64,000 nucleotides of DNA from an uncultured Negativicutes bacterium (GTDB taxonomy: Bacteria > Bacillota > Negativicutes > Veillonellales > Megasphaeraceae), in contig CAADUJ010000004.1 of assembly GCA_900752195.1 (NCBI GenBank), forward strand, positions 56,517-120,516. The letters run 5' to 3'. Position numbers and translations under genes: made by a program. Under the pieces are notes generated by a model, which searched no databases, was not told the origin of the DNA, and saw only the letters and a list, made by a program, of their open reading frames with translations. The number at the start of each line of letters is the position of its first letter. Within the stretch, counting starts at the first letter, position 1. Positions 17,526 to 27,513 of this stretch are shown here, piece after piece.

Positions 17526-17529
17526 ATGA

Positions 17530-18090
17530 TTACTCCCCTTGTGTGATCTTCGCATGGCCTTCAACCTTCACCTTATCCAAGGCCGCATTCGTTTCAAACG
17601 AGTCACCGCTTAACCGTGTATGATCTGCGCGAGTAAGCAACACTTTACCGCCTGTAATTAGGCGCGTATCCATATTATAATACACACTGCCGTCAGTCTG
17701 CAATGTATCACCCTTGTCTGTTTGGGCTGTAATAGGCTGTTTTAATTCAACAGTCCGTTTCTTTCGATCAACAATTCCCTTTTTTGATGTGATGTCAAGC
17801 TCTGTGCCATCTTTTTCCCATACCTGGGCCTTGGGATTGATGAAATACATGACATTCGTTTTGGGATCGACGAGGATCTTTTCAGCAGACAATCGCCATA
17901 CGAGACGGTCCCCTTCTTTTTCTTCGATAGAAGAACCATTGAACGTAACGAGATCTGATTCTTTTACATTGTCTTCTATCTGCGTATCGGCAGCCCGTAA
18001 AAACCAAAGGAGCAAACCTAAAAAAAACAGGACAATACAGGAGACAATCAAGGTCGTCTTGTTATGTAGGATCTTTTCTTTGAATTTCAT
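17530..18090 (-). CDS. lptC: LPS export protein LptC
   Basis: 186 residues with one N-terminal membrane anchor (TTLIVSCIVLFFLGLLLWFL) and a periplasmic domain of LptC type (DGTELDITSKKGIVDRKKRT, split at its strands, and VYYNMDTRLITGGKVLL). It receives LPS from the LptB-permease complex and passes it to LptA. The start lies inside the end of lpxL, an overlap of about 29 bp, so translation is coupled. Confidence 0.88.
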   Translation of the reverse strand: MKFKEKILHNKTTLIVSCIVLFFLGLLLWFLRAADTQIEDNVKESDLVTFNGSSIEEKEGDRLVWRLSAEKILVDPKTNVMYFINPKAQVWEKDGTELDITSKKGIVDRKKRTVELKQPITAQTDKGDTLQTDGSVYYNMDTRLITGGKVLLTRADHTRLSGDSFETNAALDKVKVEGHAKITQGE

Positions 18091-19000
18091 TTTCTACATT
18101 TGCCCCCTCTTTCTGTAACGCAATGATTTCTTCTGGTGCCGTGCTCCAACGGTGCTGGAACCAAAGCCATTCCGTCGGATGGTCTTTAATAAATTGTTCC
18201 GTAATGACGGCCATCTTTCTCGTCATGGCGGCAATATCTTCTTCCTTATTCCCCGTATCGACAAAATGGATGACTTCGCCGATTGCAAGATGCGTATGGT
18301 GCTGTTCATCGTGAATCGGGAATATCGGTACAATAGGGGAATGGAATTTCTGTGCAAAGAGAGCCGGGCCCTTGGGAGTCGAACTCATACGGCCCAGAAA
18401 TGGCTGTGGAACGCCGTGAAAACCACCATCCTGATCTGCTAGGAATCCAAGTAGCTTTTTCCGCTTCAAGGCTCTTGCAGCAATAATCATTTCGTTACCG
18501 CCACGAGCAAATACTTCAAGTCCCATACCCTCGCGGTTTTCATTTAACAGGCGCGTTACAGAGCTATTAGCCTGGTTTTTGACGATTGTCGAAGCTGGGT
18601 AACCATACAGAGCCAGTGCCCCCAGCCATTCCCAGTTACCAATATGCCCCGTAAGGACGATGACGCCTTTATTTTCCTTCAATGCTTCATCAAGACGTTC
18701 CGGATGATCCAATGTAACGAACTGCTTAATATTGTCCTTCGTCAGATTCGGCGTGTAAAGAATTTCCAACGTTGACTGGCCAAGGTTACGAAACAGCTCA
18801 TCTACGATGGGACGCGCTTCTTCTTCGGTACACTCCAACCCCCGTACGGCATGGGCAATAGCACGTTTATATTGTTTTTTCATGATTCGGCTAACAAGAG
18901 GGCCCAACTTGCGTCCCAGTGACACGATAGTCGGATATGGCAGAATGCTGACTCCCTTGCCAATAGCCCGTAACAAATAATATTGCCACTCATTCAACAC
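18062..19000 (-). CDS. lpxL: Lipid A late acyltransferase, LpxL/HtrB family
   Basis: 312 residues. It adds a secondary acyl chain to Kdo-lipid A from acyl-ACP. The acyltransferase motif HIGNWEWLGAL is an HX4E box, followed by VKNQANSSVTRLL and GFLADQDGG. An N-terminal hydrophobic stretch anchors it to the membrane. The start is GTG, with AAGGAGAG about ten bases upstream. It is the only LpxL/LpxM homologue in the window, so the lipid A may carry a single type of secondary chain unless others lie elsewhere. Confidence 0.9.
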   Translation of the reverse strand: MLNEWQYYLLRAIGKGVSILPYPTIVSLGRKLGPLVSRIMKKQYKRAIAHAVRGLECTEEEARPIVDELFRNLGQSTLEILYTPNLTKDNIKQFVTLDHPERLDEALKENKGVIVLTGHIGNWEWLGALALYGYPASTIVKNQANSSVTRLLNENREGMGLEVFARGGNEMIIAARALKRKKLLGFLADQDGGFHGVPQPFLGRMSSTPKGPALFAQKFHSPIVPIFPIHDEQHHTHLAIGEVIHFVDTGNKEEDIAAMTRKMAVITEQFIKDHPTEWLWFQHRWSTAPEEIIALQKEGANVENEIQRKDPT

Positions 19001-19018
19001 AACAGAGACTCTCCTTTC

Positions 19019-19552
19019 TTATTGCGTAAAGTCGGCCGAACCGGCCTTGAATTTTTCTAACAAATGTGGCCAAACGCCTTGATCTTTCAAAATAGATTCG
19101 ATGAATTCCCGTAACGCGCCATGCCCGCCGGCATAGTGCGACACAAAATCGGCGTGTTGTCGCGCTTCCAGGCAACCATCGCAAGGTGCGCCTCCATAGC
19201 GGGCACGACTGATTACAGCCACATCATTCAAATCGTCGCCCATATAGGCAATATCGGCAAAGGAAACGTTATGCTGGTGACACAAAGTTTCCAGAGCCTT
19301 TTCTTTATCAGATATGTTTTGTAACACGTAATCAATATGAAGATCAGCAGCGCGTCTTTCTACCATCGGCGACAAGCGCCCCGTCACGATACACGTCTTT
19401 ATACCCGCCATACGTGCCAGAGATACACCCATGCCATCACGGGCAGAAAACCCTTTCATGGCATCGCCATCAGGACCGTAATAGAGCATCCCGTCCGTTA
19501 AGACGCCATCTACATCGAAGGCGATGACCTTGATGGATTCAAATGCTCCCAT
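19019..19552 (-). CDS. kdsC: Kdo-8-phosphate phosphatase
   Basis: 177-residue HAD phosphatase of the small C0 type, with no cap domain. The nucleophile motif is AFDVDGVLTDGMLYYGPDG, motif II is CIVTGRLSP and motif IV YMGDDLNDVAV. It releases phosphate from Kdo-8-P, the third step of Kdo synthesis. The ATG overlaps the kdsD stop (TGATG), and an AGGGAG ribosome site lies inside kdsD. Confidence 0.95.
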   Translation of the reverse strand: MGAFESIKVIAFDVDGVLTDGMLYYGPDGDAMKGFSARDGMGVSLARMAGIKTCIVTGRLSPMVERRAADLHIDYVLQNISDKEKALETLCHQHNVSFADIAYMGDDLNDVAVISRARYGGAPCDGCLEARQHADFVSHYAGGHGALREFIESILKDQGVWPHLLEKFKAGSADFTQ

Positions 19553-20523
19553 CAGACGACTCCCTGACGCAACAGATCCGTCAAGTGAATCATGCCGCAG
19601 GCCTTGCCTTCGCTATCGACAACAGGCAATACCGTAATAGGACGAGGCTGATTCTTTTCCATGATATGCATGGCTTCTGCAGCCAGCTTATCATTTAAGA
19701 TGGTGCGTGGATCCTTCGTCATCATCGCATCAACCGGCCACTGAAGGAAATTAGATCCTGTTTCCAGTCCGCGCCGCACGTCGCCATCTGTAACGAGACC
19801 GACGAGTTTACCTTTTTCATCGACGACGGAAACAGCGCCAAGACCTTTTTCTGTCATCATGAACAACGCATCCTGAACGGTACTGTCTTCACTGATGACA
19901 GGGTTGTCTTCCCCTTTATGCATAACATTTTCCACAGTAAGTAACAATTTTCTGCCCAGAGATCCACCGGGATGAAATACAGCAAATTGTGCTTTTGTAA
20001 AATGATGAGCCGATAACAATACGACTGCCAGGGCGTCACCTAAGGCGAGAGCCACAGTCGTACTTGTCGTCGGTGCCAAGCCCAGCGGGCAGGCTTCTTT
20101 TTCAACAGATGCATCCAAAATGACATCGGCGTTCTTAGCCAGTGTAGAAGTATAGGCACCTACGAGGGCAATGAGACGGGCACCGATGCGTTTCAAACTC
20201 GGCAAAATATTGAGAAGTTCCGTCGTTTCGCCACTTTTTGAGATAGCCAGAACAATATCATTAGACGTGACCATGCCAAGATCACCATGAATGGCTTCTC
20301 CAGGATGAAGAAACATGGCCGGTGTACCCGTACTGGAAAGGGTAGCTGAGATCTTCCGGGCAATATGTCCCGATTTTCCCATACCTGTCACGATGACGCG
20401 ACCTTTTGATTCGACGATCATATTGACAGCATTGACAAAATTCTGGTCCAGTTTGGGCACTACATTTTCAATTCCTTTTGCTTCTTGAAGCAGGACATCT
20501 TTTGCTTCTGCTAAAATATCCAT
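19552..20523 (-). CDS. kdsD: Arabinose-5-phosphate isomerase (KpsF/GutQ family)
   Basis: Converts ribulose-5-P to arabinose-5-P, the first Kdo step. 323 residues: an SIS sugar-isomerase domain (about 35-170, with VTGMGKSGHIARKISATLSS and ISKSGETTELLNILP), then two CBS domains (about 205-323: VTDGDVRRGL and MIHLTDLLRQGVV). Placement between kdsA and kdsC supports the specific assignment over GutQ. Confidence 0.95.
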   Translation of the reverse strand: MDILAEAKDVLLQEAKGIENVVPKLDQNFVNAVNMIVESKGRVIVTGMGKSGHIARKISATLSSTGTPAMFLHPGEAIHGDLGMVTSNDIVLAISKSGETTELLNILPSLKRIGARLIALVGAYTSTLAKNADVILDASVEKEACPLGLAPTTSTTVALALGDALAVVLLSAHHFTKAQFAVFHPGGSLGRKLLLTVENVMHKGEDNPVISEDSTVQDALFMMTEKGLGAVSVVDEKGKLVGLVTDGDVRRGLETGSNFLQWPVDAMMTKDPRTILNDKLAAEAMHIMEKNQPRPITVLPVVDSEGKACGMIHLTDLLRQGVV

Positions 20524-20544
20524 TTCTTGTCACCTCATCATGTA

Positions 20545-21381
20545 TTACATATCTGTAGAAACACTGTTATCTGCTATGGCTTTAATCGCAATCATATCTC
20601 GCAATACGCCTTCGACCTGACTCAAATAAAGCATATTGGGGCCATCGCACAGTGCTTCTTTCGGGTTATCATGAACTTCCATGAATACGCCATCGATGCC
20701 AGAACCTGCAGCAGCACGGGCAAGGTTTCCAATGTACTGGCGCTGGCCTGAAGAGCTCGTACCAGCACCACCAGGAAGCTGCACACTATGGGTAGCGTCG
20801 AAGACAACAGGATATCCGAAACTTTTCATGATAGGAAAGCTACGCATATCGACGACGAGATTATGATAGCCCAGCGAAACGCCCCGTTCCGTCAACAAGA
20901 TATTTTCATTACCTTCATGCGTAATCTTTTCTACCACATTAGCCATGTCAGACGGTGCCATGAACTGTCCCTTTTTAACATTGATGCATTTACCTGTCTT
21001 AGCCGCTTCCACGAGAAGGTCGGTCTGACGGCACAGGAATGCCGGAATCTGAAGTACATCCAGCACTTCTGCAGCCGGTGCAATCTGTTCAATCGAATGG
21101 ACGTCGCTGACGATGGGTACCTGAAGTTCTTCTTTGACGTGCTTTAATATTTCCAATCCCTCCGTAAGACCTGGTCCACGATACGATTTCCAGCTGGAGC
21201 GGTTAGCCTTATCAAAGGACGCCTTAAAGATATACGTAATCCCCAGACGTTGGCAGATGGCTTTCATTTCTCTACCAATGGCAAGGATCCGTTCAGGTTG
21301 TTCAATGACGCACGGACCGGCCATGACGAATAATTTCTTGTCATTGCCTACCGTTGTATTTGCAATTTGTACTGATTTCAT
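20545..21381 (-). CDS. kdsA: Kdo-8-phosphate synthase
   Basis: Condenses arabinose-5-P with phosphoenolpyruvate. 278 residues with FVMAGPCVIEQPERIL, FKASFDKANRSSWKSYRGPG (the KANRSS signature of the DAHP/KDO8P family), RQTDLLVEAAKTG and FDATHSVQLPGG. It contains AFLCRQTD, and a Cys appears in the GPC segment, so a metal-dependent class II enzyme is possible; I cannot settle this. The start overlaps the kdsB stop by four bases. Confidence 0.95.
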   Translation of the reverse strand: MKSVQIANTTVGNDKKLFVMAGPCVIEQPERILAIGREMKAICQRLGITYIFKASFDKANRSSWKSYRGPGLTEGLEILKHVKEELQVPIVSDVHSIEQIAPAAEVLDVLQIPAFLCRQTDLLVEAAKTGKCINVKKGQFMAPSDMANVVEKITHEGNENILLTERGVSLGYHNLVVDMRSFPIMKSFGYPVVFDATHSVQLPGGAGTSSSGQRQYIGNLARAAAGSGIDGVFMEVHDNPKEALCDGPNMLYLSQVEGVLRDMIAIKAIADNSVSTDM

Positions 21382-22124
21382 GCGTGATGGTTCTCCTTAT
21401 TGAAATATTCACGGATACGTTGTAAATCTTCTGGCGTGTCGATGCCAATAAAGGTGTGATCCGTCTTGATAACCTTTATCTTATAGCCATTTTCCAATAC
21501 GCGCAACTGTTCAAGGGATTCTACTTTTTCTGCCGGCGTCTGTTTCATGGAAGCGTAGCGCAAGAGAAAGTCCCGACGATACGCATAAATTCCTATATGT
21601 TTATACGGTTTCGTGTTCCCCTCTGCATAGCTGTTCCTAGGGTATGGAATAAGAGAGCGAGAAAAATACATGGCTTCATCTTTTTGGTTCAATACGACCT
21701 TGACAGCACTGGGATCTTCGTATTCATCCTGTTGTAAAGGCGATGCCACCGTTGCCATTTGTAATGATTCATCATCCTCAAAGACCTGACACAGCGCATC
21801 GATGACATCCGGTGTGATAAGAGGTTCATCACCTTGTACATTGACGATGACATCGGCGTCAGGAAAGTGTCCCACAGCCTCAGCCAAGCGGTCCGTACCA
21901 TTATGATGCTCACTAGACGTCATGACGGCGTGGCCGCCAAAGGTAACGACCTTGTCATATACGGCAGGATTATCGACAGCGACGACAACATCGTCAATTT
22001 TTGTCGCCTGTTGTGCTTGTTCACATACACGTTGGATTAGAGGTTTTCCCGCAATATCTGCCAACGGTTTTCCCGGTAATCGCGTAGATGCGTAACGGGC
22101 TGGAATGATGCATATGAATTTCAT
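21378..22124 (-). CDS. kdsB: CMP-Kdo synthetase
   Basis: Activates Kdo with CTP. 248 residues: IPARYASTRLPGKPLADIAGK at the N-terminus is the nucleotidyltransferase signature (quoted in two parts: IPARYASTRLPGKP and LADIAGKPLIQRV), followed by VNVQGDEPLI and HIGIYAYRRDFLL. GGAGGC precedes the ATG. It follows lpxK and overlaps kdsA. The product is the donor for WaaA, encoded two genes upstream. Confidence 0.95.
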   Translation of the reverse strand: MKFICIIPARYASTRLPGKPLADIAGKPLIQRVCEQAQQATKIDDVVVAVDNPAVYDKVVTFGGHAVMTSSEHHNGTDRLAEAVGHFPDADVIVNVQGDEPLITPDVIDALCQVFEDDESLQMATVASPLQQDEYEDPSAVKVVLNQKDEAMYFSRSLIPYPRNSYAEGNTKPYKHIGIYAYRRDFLLRYASMKQTPAEKVESLEQLRVLENGYKIKVIKTDHTFIGIDTPEDLQRIREYFNKENHHA

Positions 22125-22127
22125 GGC

Positions 22128-23261
22128 TTAGCCTCCTAAAAGTTGGCGCAGCATCTGCTGCAGCCGTTCTTTTCCTGTAGTAATCTCTATTTCTATCCCT
22201 AATACATAAAGTGGGATATGTTGGTGCATAACCCACGTCGGATCCAATTTAACGGCATCCTTTTCCGTCGTCACCACTGGAACGTGGTAACGGTCGCAAC
22301 AGTTCCGTATGGCTTCTATATCCCGATGGGTATATTGATGATGATCACCAAATCGCATAGTGCTGGAAATGGTGTAACCCCAGTCCGTCACGGTGCGTTC
22401 AAAAGAAGCTGGATTTCCAAGGGCTGATACGGTAATGACAGGTCCTTTTGGAAGGGATTCGTCATCAGACCGCCTGGCCAGGGTAATCCACTTTTCATAA
22501 GGGATGCACCATGCCGGTTTATGAATGGCTTCCCCAATAGGCGCCGTATCGTTAAAGCGCCGCAACATCTCATAAATGGGAGCCTTCTCTTCTTCTGTAA
22601 CCTGATCAGACTTTGTCAGGAGAAAAAAACCAGCACGCTGCAAATGTTCCAGAGGCTCTCGCAATAAGCCCCGTGGCAGCACGTGACCATTGCCGAAGGG
22701 ATTCGTACAATCGATGAGGACTATATCGAGATCCCGAGCAAGCTGCCAGTGTTGGAAGCCATCATCTAAAAGAAGGACCTGTGGCTTGAACAAGTCGATA
22801 GCAAGTTGACCTGTTTCAGACCGCTTGCGGCCTACGATGACAGGAATACCAGGCAGACTGCGCGCCAAAAGCAACGCTTCATCACCACCATGGGCGGCAT
22901 CAAGCAGGATATGTTCTCCATCGGACATAACCGCTTGCTGCGCTTCTGCTTTTGAACGGTACCCCCGGTTCAGCAGGGCCACCTTATACCCTTCCTCTAG
23001 AAGCCACCGGGCAATGAGGCAGGCTGTCGGAGTCTTACCTGTCCCACCTGCCGTGATATTGCCCAGACTGACAACGGGAACATCTAAGGAGGACTGCCGT
23101 TCAGGGTGCCTCATGAGTGCATCATACTTCTTTTTGACGACCTTCCTATAAAGAGAAGCCGCCCCTGAAAGGAGTGCCAGCACAGGTTTATCAATCCAAC
23201 GATGCGGGCCTTTTCCCATGAGATATGTAATATACGATACACCTTTTGTATGAAAAGACAT
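22128..23261 (-). CDS. lpxK: Tetraacyldisaccharide 4'-kinase
   Basis: Phosphorylates the lipid A disaccharide at the 4' position. 378 residues with a P-loop NITAGGTGKTPTACLIARW, preceded by the hydrophobic N-terminal segment typical of LpxK, and QVLLLDDGFQHWQLARD containing the DDGFQH motif. The start MSFHTKGVSY is chosen because GGAGATG is well spaced to it; two upstream ATGs in frame overlap waaA and lack a ribosome site. Confidence 0.94.
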   Translation of the reverse strand: MSFHTKGVSYITYLMGKGPHRWIDKPVLALLSGAASLYRKVVKKKYDALMRHPERQSSLDVPVVSLGNITAGGTGKTPTACLIARWLLEEGYKVALLNRGYRSKAEAQQAVMSDGEHILLDAAHGGDEALLLARSLPGIPVIVGRKRSETGQLAIDLFKPQVLLLDDGFQHWQLARDLDIVLIDCTNPFGNGHVLPRGLLREPLEHLQRAGFFLLTKSDQVTEEEKAPIYEMLRRFNDTAPIGEAIHKPAWCIPYEKWITLARRSDDESLPKGPVITVSALGNPASFERTVTDWGYTISSTMRFGDHHQYTHRDIEAIRNCCDRYHVPVVTTEKDAVKLDPTWVMHQHIPLYVLGIEIEITTGKERLQQMLRQLLGG

Positions 23262-23265
23262 AGAG

Positions 23266-24606
23266 TCATCTCCAAGCATGCAACGCATCTAATATTTTTT
23301 GAAGCTCATCGAGATTGCGGTGCGTCGCCCCCTGGTTTTCCTGGACGACTTCGATACAATGGCGCTTCATGTTGGCTGCCCGTTCCCGATTGTCGACGAG
23401 ATCAACGCAGGTCTGAATGAATTCTTCTTCATTCTTTACCATCACACAGGCGCCACGACTACTGAGCAAGTCATATATTTCAACGAAATTAAACATATTC
23501 GGTCCGACAACAATGGGCTTTGCATGTGCTGCCGGTTCCAATATATTATGGCCGCCGACGTGCGCCAGGCTGCCCCCGACGAAAACGAGGTCGCCAATAC
23601 TATACACGCGGCCAAGTTCACCTATGGTATCGAGGATGACGCCATCGTAACAGTCTGGAACGGCTTTACCTGCTTTCATATCGCTTCGTTTTACCATGGC
23701 AATACCATATTTCTTCCCTTCATCACGGATAAGATCGGCTTGATAGATATACCGCGGGGCAATGATAAGGCGGGCTTTTTCGTGGTTCTGTCGGATGGCT
23801 TCAAATGCCTTATAGACAGAACCATTTTCTCCCTTATGGGTACTTCCGGCTATCATGATAGGATAATCAGATTCTGAAAATCCCAGCTCTGACAAGAAAC
23901 TTTTCTTTTCGTCTGCCGTTACGATGCCATAGGTCTGATCGTATTTCGTATTGCCTGTAACGACAACCTTATTAGGGTCGGCACCAATATCGATGATATA
24001 TTGTGCATCAATACGACTCTGCATGCAAAATACGAGAATCGACGACAAGACACGGCGCGTAAAGAACGTGATAAGGCGATACCGCGACACGCTGCGCTGG
24101 CTGATGCGGCCATTCATCATCATGATAGGGATTTTCTTCTTCTGGGCGATGCGCAAAAAATTTGGCCAGATTTCCGTTTCAACGAGGACGATGATCTTCG
24201 GTTCCACAATATCCAAAATGCGTCCCGTCAAATACGGCAAATCGAGAGGAAAATACAATATACCATCAGCGCCTTCAATAATTTGATGAGCCATGCGGAA
24301 TCCCGTCGCTGTGACAACGGATACGATGATGACCTCATTAGGATGTTCCTTGCGCATTTCCCTGACAATAGGACTAGCTGCCACTATTTCTCCAACCGAA
24401 GCAGCATGGACCCAAATAGCCTGGCGATCAGATATTTTTTTCTGTAAGTCATTGGGAAGAAATCCGATGCTCTGCTTGATACGCTGATAAAACCCTTCTT
24501 CATGGATAAGCCGATAAATCAGCACGGGAATCAAGGAGGCCCAATACATGAGAAGCAACAGATTGTAGAGCCAATACATCGAATTCACTCGTAAGCGGTT
24601 AAACAT
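23266..24606 (-). CDS. waaA: Kdo transferase WaaA
   Basis: Transfers Kdo from CMP-Kdo to lipid IVA. 446 residues: an N-terminal membrane anchor (WLYNLLLLMYWASLIPVLIY), IWVHAASVGEIVAASPIVRE, LVETEIWPNFLRIA, and the C-terminal GT-B domain with GSLAHVGGHNILEPAAHAKP. Whether it adds one or two Kdo residues cannot be predicted. The start lies five bases after msbA; an alternative ATG nine codons in lacks a clear ribosome site. Confidence 0.94.
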   Translation of the reverse strand: MFNRLRVNSMYWLYNLLLLMYWASLIPVLIYRLIHEEGFYQRIKQSIGFLPNDLQKKISDRQAIWVHAASVGEIVAASPIVREMRKEHPNEVIIVSVVTATGFRMAHQIIEGADGILYFPLDLPYLTGRILDIVEPKIIVLVETEIWPNFLRIAQKKKIPIMMMNGRISQRSVSRYRLITFFTRRVLSSILVFCMQSRIDAQYIIDIGADPNKVVVTGNTKYDQTYGIVTADEKKSFLSELGFSESDYPIMIAGSTHKGENGSVYKAFEAIRQNHEKARLIIAPRYIYQADLIRDEGKKYGIAMVKRSDMKAGKAVPDCYDGVILDTIGELGRVYSIGDLVFVGGSLAHVGGHNILEPAAHAKPIVVGPNMFNFVEIYDLLSSRGACVMVKNEEEFIQTCVDLVDNRERAANMKRHCIEVVQENQGATHRNLDELQKILDALHAWR

Positions 24607-24611
24607 AAGAC

Positions 24612-26363
24612 CTAACCTTCCAACGTTTCATTAAACTGTACTTCATAAAGATGTGCGTAAAGGCCGCCCTTTTCCAAAAGTTCTGCATGCGTACCTTCTT
24701 CCACGATTCGCCCGTGATCAATAACGATGATCTTATTGCAATCGCGGACGGTGCTGAGTCGGTGAGCGATAACGACTGCCGTCCGTCCTTTCATGAGTCG
24801 ATCTAATGCAGCCTGTACGATTTTTTCCGATTCCGTATCAAGAGCCGACGTCGCTTCATCGAGGATGAGGATACGGGGATCCTTTAAAATAGCCCGAGCA
24901 ATGGCAATGCGCTGCCGCTGACCGCCTGACAGGGAATTGCCCCGATCGCCAACGATAGTATCATATCTCTGAGGAAGCTGCATGATAAACGAATGCGCAT
25001 TTGCCGCTTTTGCAGCTTCAACGACTTCCTCTTCAGTGGCATCTAACCGTCCATAAAGAATATTTTCACGGATAGTCGCATTAAAGAGCATCGTTTCCTG
25101 CGGTACCAGCCCAATTTGCTGACGCAGCGACGAAAACGTGACATCCCGTACATCGATGCCGTCAATCGTAAGACTTCCACCAGTGACGTCATAAAAGCGA
25201 GGCAAGAGATTGGCCACCGTCGATTTGCCGGCACCACTCGGTCCAACGAGGGCAACAGCTTCACCGGGATGAATTTTCAAATTAAAATCAATAAGGGCCG
25301 GATGTTCCTTATCATAGGAGAAATCAACATGATCAAAGGTAATATAGCCTTGAACTTGTGGAAGTTCCCTGGCATCCTTCTTTTCCTTGACTTCCGGTTC
25401 CGTATCGAGCGTTTCAAATACGCGGTCAGCTGCAGCTAAGGATTTTTGAATGGTGCCGTAAATTTCGCTGATCCGGCGGACAGGGTTTGCCAAGTTAATC
25501 GCATAAATAAGGAATGCAATAAGCGCGCCTGCCGTCATTTCTCCATCGATGACGCTGATACCGCCATACCAGATGATACCGACGACAGCAATGGCAGCGA
25601 AGAACTGGATGAACGGCGTCAGCATGGACGTGAGCTTTGTCGTTGTCATGAGCGCCCAAAAATTACTATCATTCTGATACATGAACCGCTTGATTTCATA
25701 CGATTCACGATTAAAGGAGCGAATGATGCGTATACCCGATATTGCTTCTTCCAAAAGTGCTGTAATATCAGCCATTTTCCCTTGCACCTTATGGCCGGCA
25801 TTGCGCAGGCGATTGCCAAAGAATCGTATCGTAAAGACGACAAGGGGCACGATGATGAGCGTCAGCAAGGTCAGCTTCCAGTACAGATACAGCATCGATG
25901 CAAGAGAACCTATAAGAATGACTGCTTCCTGGACAAAGGAAATAAGATTATCGGCTATGGCCGTTTGCAGTGCTGTGACATCATTTGTAAGGTTACTCAT
26001 GATATTGCCAGTCTTACGCCTGTCAAAATACGAAAGAGACAGTTTTTGGATATGTCTGTACAAGGCTTCGCGAATATCGTTTACAATTTTCTGCCCTACA
26101 TAGCTCATGAGATACCGCTGGCCGAAGTAGAAGAACCCCCGGGCAAAAAAGAGGAGCAAAATACCGATGCAAATGAGATTTAAAACGTACAAATTCTTAT
26201 CGGCCAACACCTTATCGATAACATCTTTGATGAGCCACGGCACGACGACGTTGCTCAAGCCAGAAAAGGCCATGCACACGACAGCCAGGGCCAGTCGTTT
26301 TCGATACGGTAAAATAAATTTCAGTAATCGTTTATAGCTATACCAGCTGTTATATTGCTTCAT
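24612..26363 (-). CDS. msbA: Lipid A export ABC transporter MsbA
   Basis: 583-residue half transporter: six membrane helices (about residues 20-310) and a nucleotide-binding domain with Walker A VGPSGAGKSTVANLLP, signature LSGGQRQRIAIARAIL and Walker B ILILDEATSALDTES. Its place between lpxB and waaA supports lipid A flipping rather than general multidrug export. The ATG overlaps the lpxB stop (ATGA). Confidence 0.93.
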   Translation of the reverse strand: MKQYNSWYSYKRLLKFILPYRKRLALAVVCMAFSGLSNVVVPWLIKDVIDKVLADKNLYVLNLICIGILLLFFARGFFYFGQRYLMSYVGQKIVNDIREALYRHIQKLSLSYFDRRKTGNIMSNLTNDVTALQTAIADNLISFVQEAVILIGSLASMLYLYWKLTLLTLIIVPLVVFTIRFFGNRLRNAGHKVQGKMADITALLEEAISGIRIIRSFNRESYEIKRFMYQNDSNFWALMTTTKLTSMLTPFIQFFAAIAVVGIIWYGGISVIDGEMTAGALIAFLIYAINLANPVRRISEIYGTIQKSLAAADRVFETLDTEPEVKEKKDARELPQVQGYITFDHVDFSYDKEHPALIDFNLKIHPGEAVALVGPSGAGKSTVANLLPRFYDVTGGSLTIDGIDVRDVTFSSLRQQIGLVPQETMLFNATIRENILYGRLDATEEEVVEAAKAANAHSFIMQLPQRYDTIVGDRGNSLSGGQRQRIAIARAILKDPRILILDEATSALDTESEKIVQAALDRLMKGRTAVVIAHRLSTVRDCNKIIVIDHGRIVEEGTHAELLEKGGLYAHLYEVQFNETLEG

Positions 26364-27502
26364 GCAGTATGGTTCTCCTTAATAAAGCGTAAGATTAATG
26401 CAGCCACGCGAGTCACAGCACCAGGACTTCCCATTTCCTTTTGGACGAGTTCCATCGCCTCATGGCGGGCCTTCCATACAGAAGGGTCTGTCAGGATCGG
26501 TATGATGTCTCCGGCAATGGCTTCTGGTGTTACGTCATCCTGCCACAATTCCGGCATAACACGGCGGCCCATGATAATATTAGGCAAACCGATACTATCG
26601 ATGTGGACTAAGATTTTCGATAACCAATACGTAAGCGCACCTACACGATATATCAGAAGTGTCGGCAGACCCATGAGAGCGGTCTCTAATGTCGCCGTCC
26701 CCGATGCGGCAATAGCAGCCGTAGAAAGGTGCATCATATCGTAGACGTTATCCGTAAAGATATGGACAGACGGGCCATCATCAGGAATCAGCCGTTCCAG
26801 CTCACTCCGCGTTATCGTCGAAGCCTGGGGCAGACAAAATTCGACATTCGGAACGGCTCTGGCAATTTCCTTAGCCGCTTCCATCATGACAGGAAGCAAG
26901 CTACGTACTTCTTGCAACCGACTGCCCGGCATGAGAAGCACCTTAGGCGAATCTTTCTGTAAATTAAAATAAGTGAGCCCCTCTTCTATAGTCATCGTAG
27001 GATGTACCGTATCCAGAAGAGGATGGCCTACATATGCAACATGCGTCCCCATGGATTCATACAAACGTGCCTCAAAAGGAAAAAGAGAAATAGCAAGATC
27101 TGTCTCTTTAGCAATCGTCTTTCCCCTGCTCTTATGCCAAGCCCAAATCGTTGGCAAAATATAATAGACAACAGGAATACCCGCTTCTCTTGCCTTTTTG
27201 ATAAGACGCATATTAAATCCAGGATAATCTATACAAACTAGTACGTCCGGTTTTTCTTCCTTCATCGCATCGACGAGGAACGTGCGGAGCTTAACGAAAA
27301 AAGGGATTTTCCTGATAATCTCTCCAACGCCGATAAAACCTAGATTTTTAATGTCATATATGATGCGGACGCCAGCTTCAGCCATTTTTGTACCGCCCAT
27401 ACCAATAAGCTCCACTTCAGGAGCAAGCTCCTTGATAGCTCTTGCCAGGGAGGCACCATGCATATCACCAGAAGCTTCGCCGGCAGAAAACATGATTTTC
27501 AT
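26360..27502 (-). CDS. lpxB: Lipid A disaccharide synthase
   Basis: Joins UDP-diacylglucosamine and lipid X to the lipid A disaccharide (GT19). The N-terminus MKIMFSAGEASGDMHGASL and later YPGFNMRLIKKAREAG, YYILPTIWAW and LMPGSRLQEV are family motifs. I start at MKIMFS because AAAGGA is eight bases upstream; longer frames run into lpxI. 380 residues. Coupled to msbA downstream. Confidence 0.95.
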   Translation of the reverse strand: MKIMFSAGEASGDMHGASLARAIKELAPEVELIGMGGTKMAEAGVRIIYDIKNLGFIGVGEIIRKIPFFVKLRTFLVDAMKEEKPDVLVCIDYPGFNMRLIKKAREAGIPVVYYILPTIWAWHKSRGKTIAKETDLAISLFPFEARLYESMGTHVAYVGHPLLDTVHPTMTIEEGLTYFNLQKDSPKVLLMPGSRLQEVRSLLPVMMEAAKEIARAVPNVEFCLPQASTITRSELERLIPDDGPSVHIFTDNVYDMMHLSTAAIAASGTATLETALMGLPTLLIYRVGALTYWLSKILVHIDSIGLPNIIMGRRVMPELWQDDVTPEAIAGDIIPILTDPSVWKARHEAMELVQKEMGSPGAVTRVAALILRFIKENHTA

Positions 27503-27513
27503 AGACATTTCCT

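Noticed and set aside
25446..26183. A 245-codon open frame on the plus strand
   Set aside because: It lies entirely antisense to msbA, has no ribosome site and a basic, low-complexity translation. The msbA motifs are intact on the other strand.
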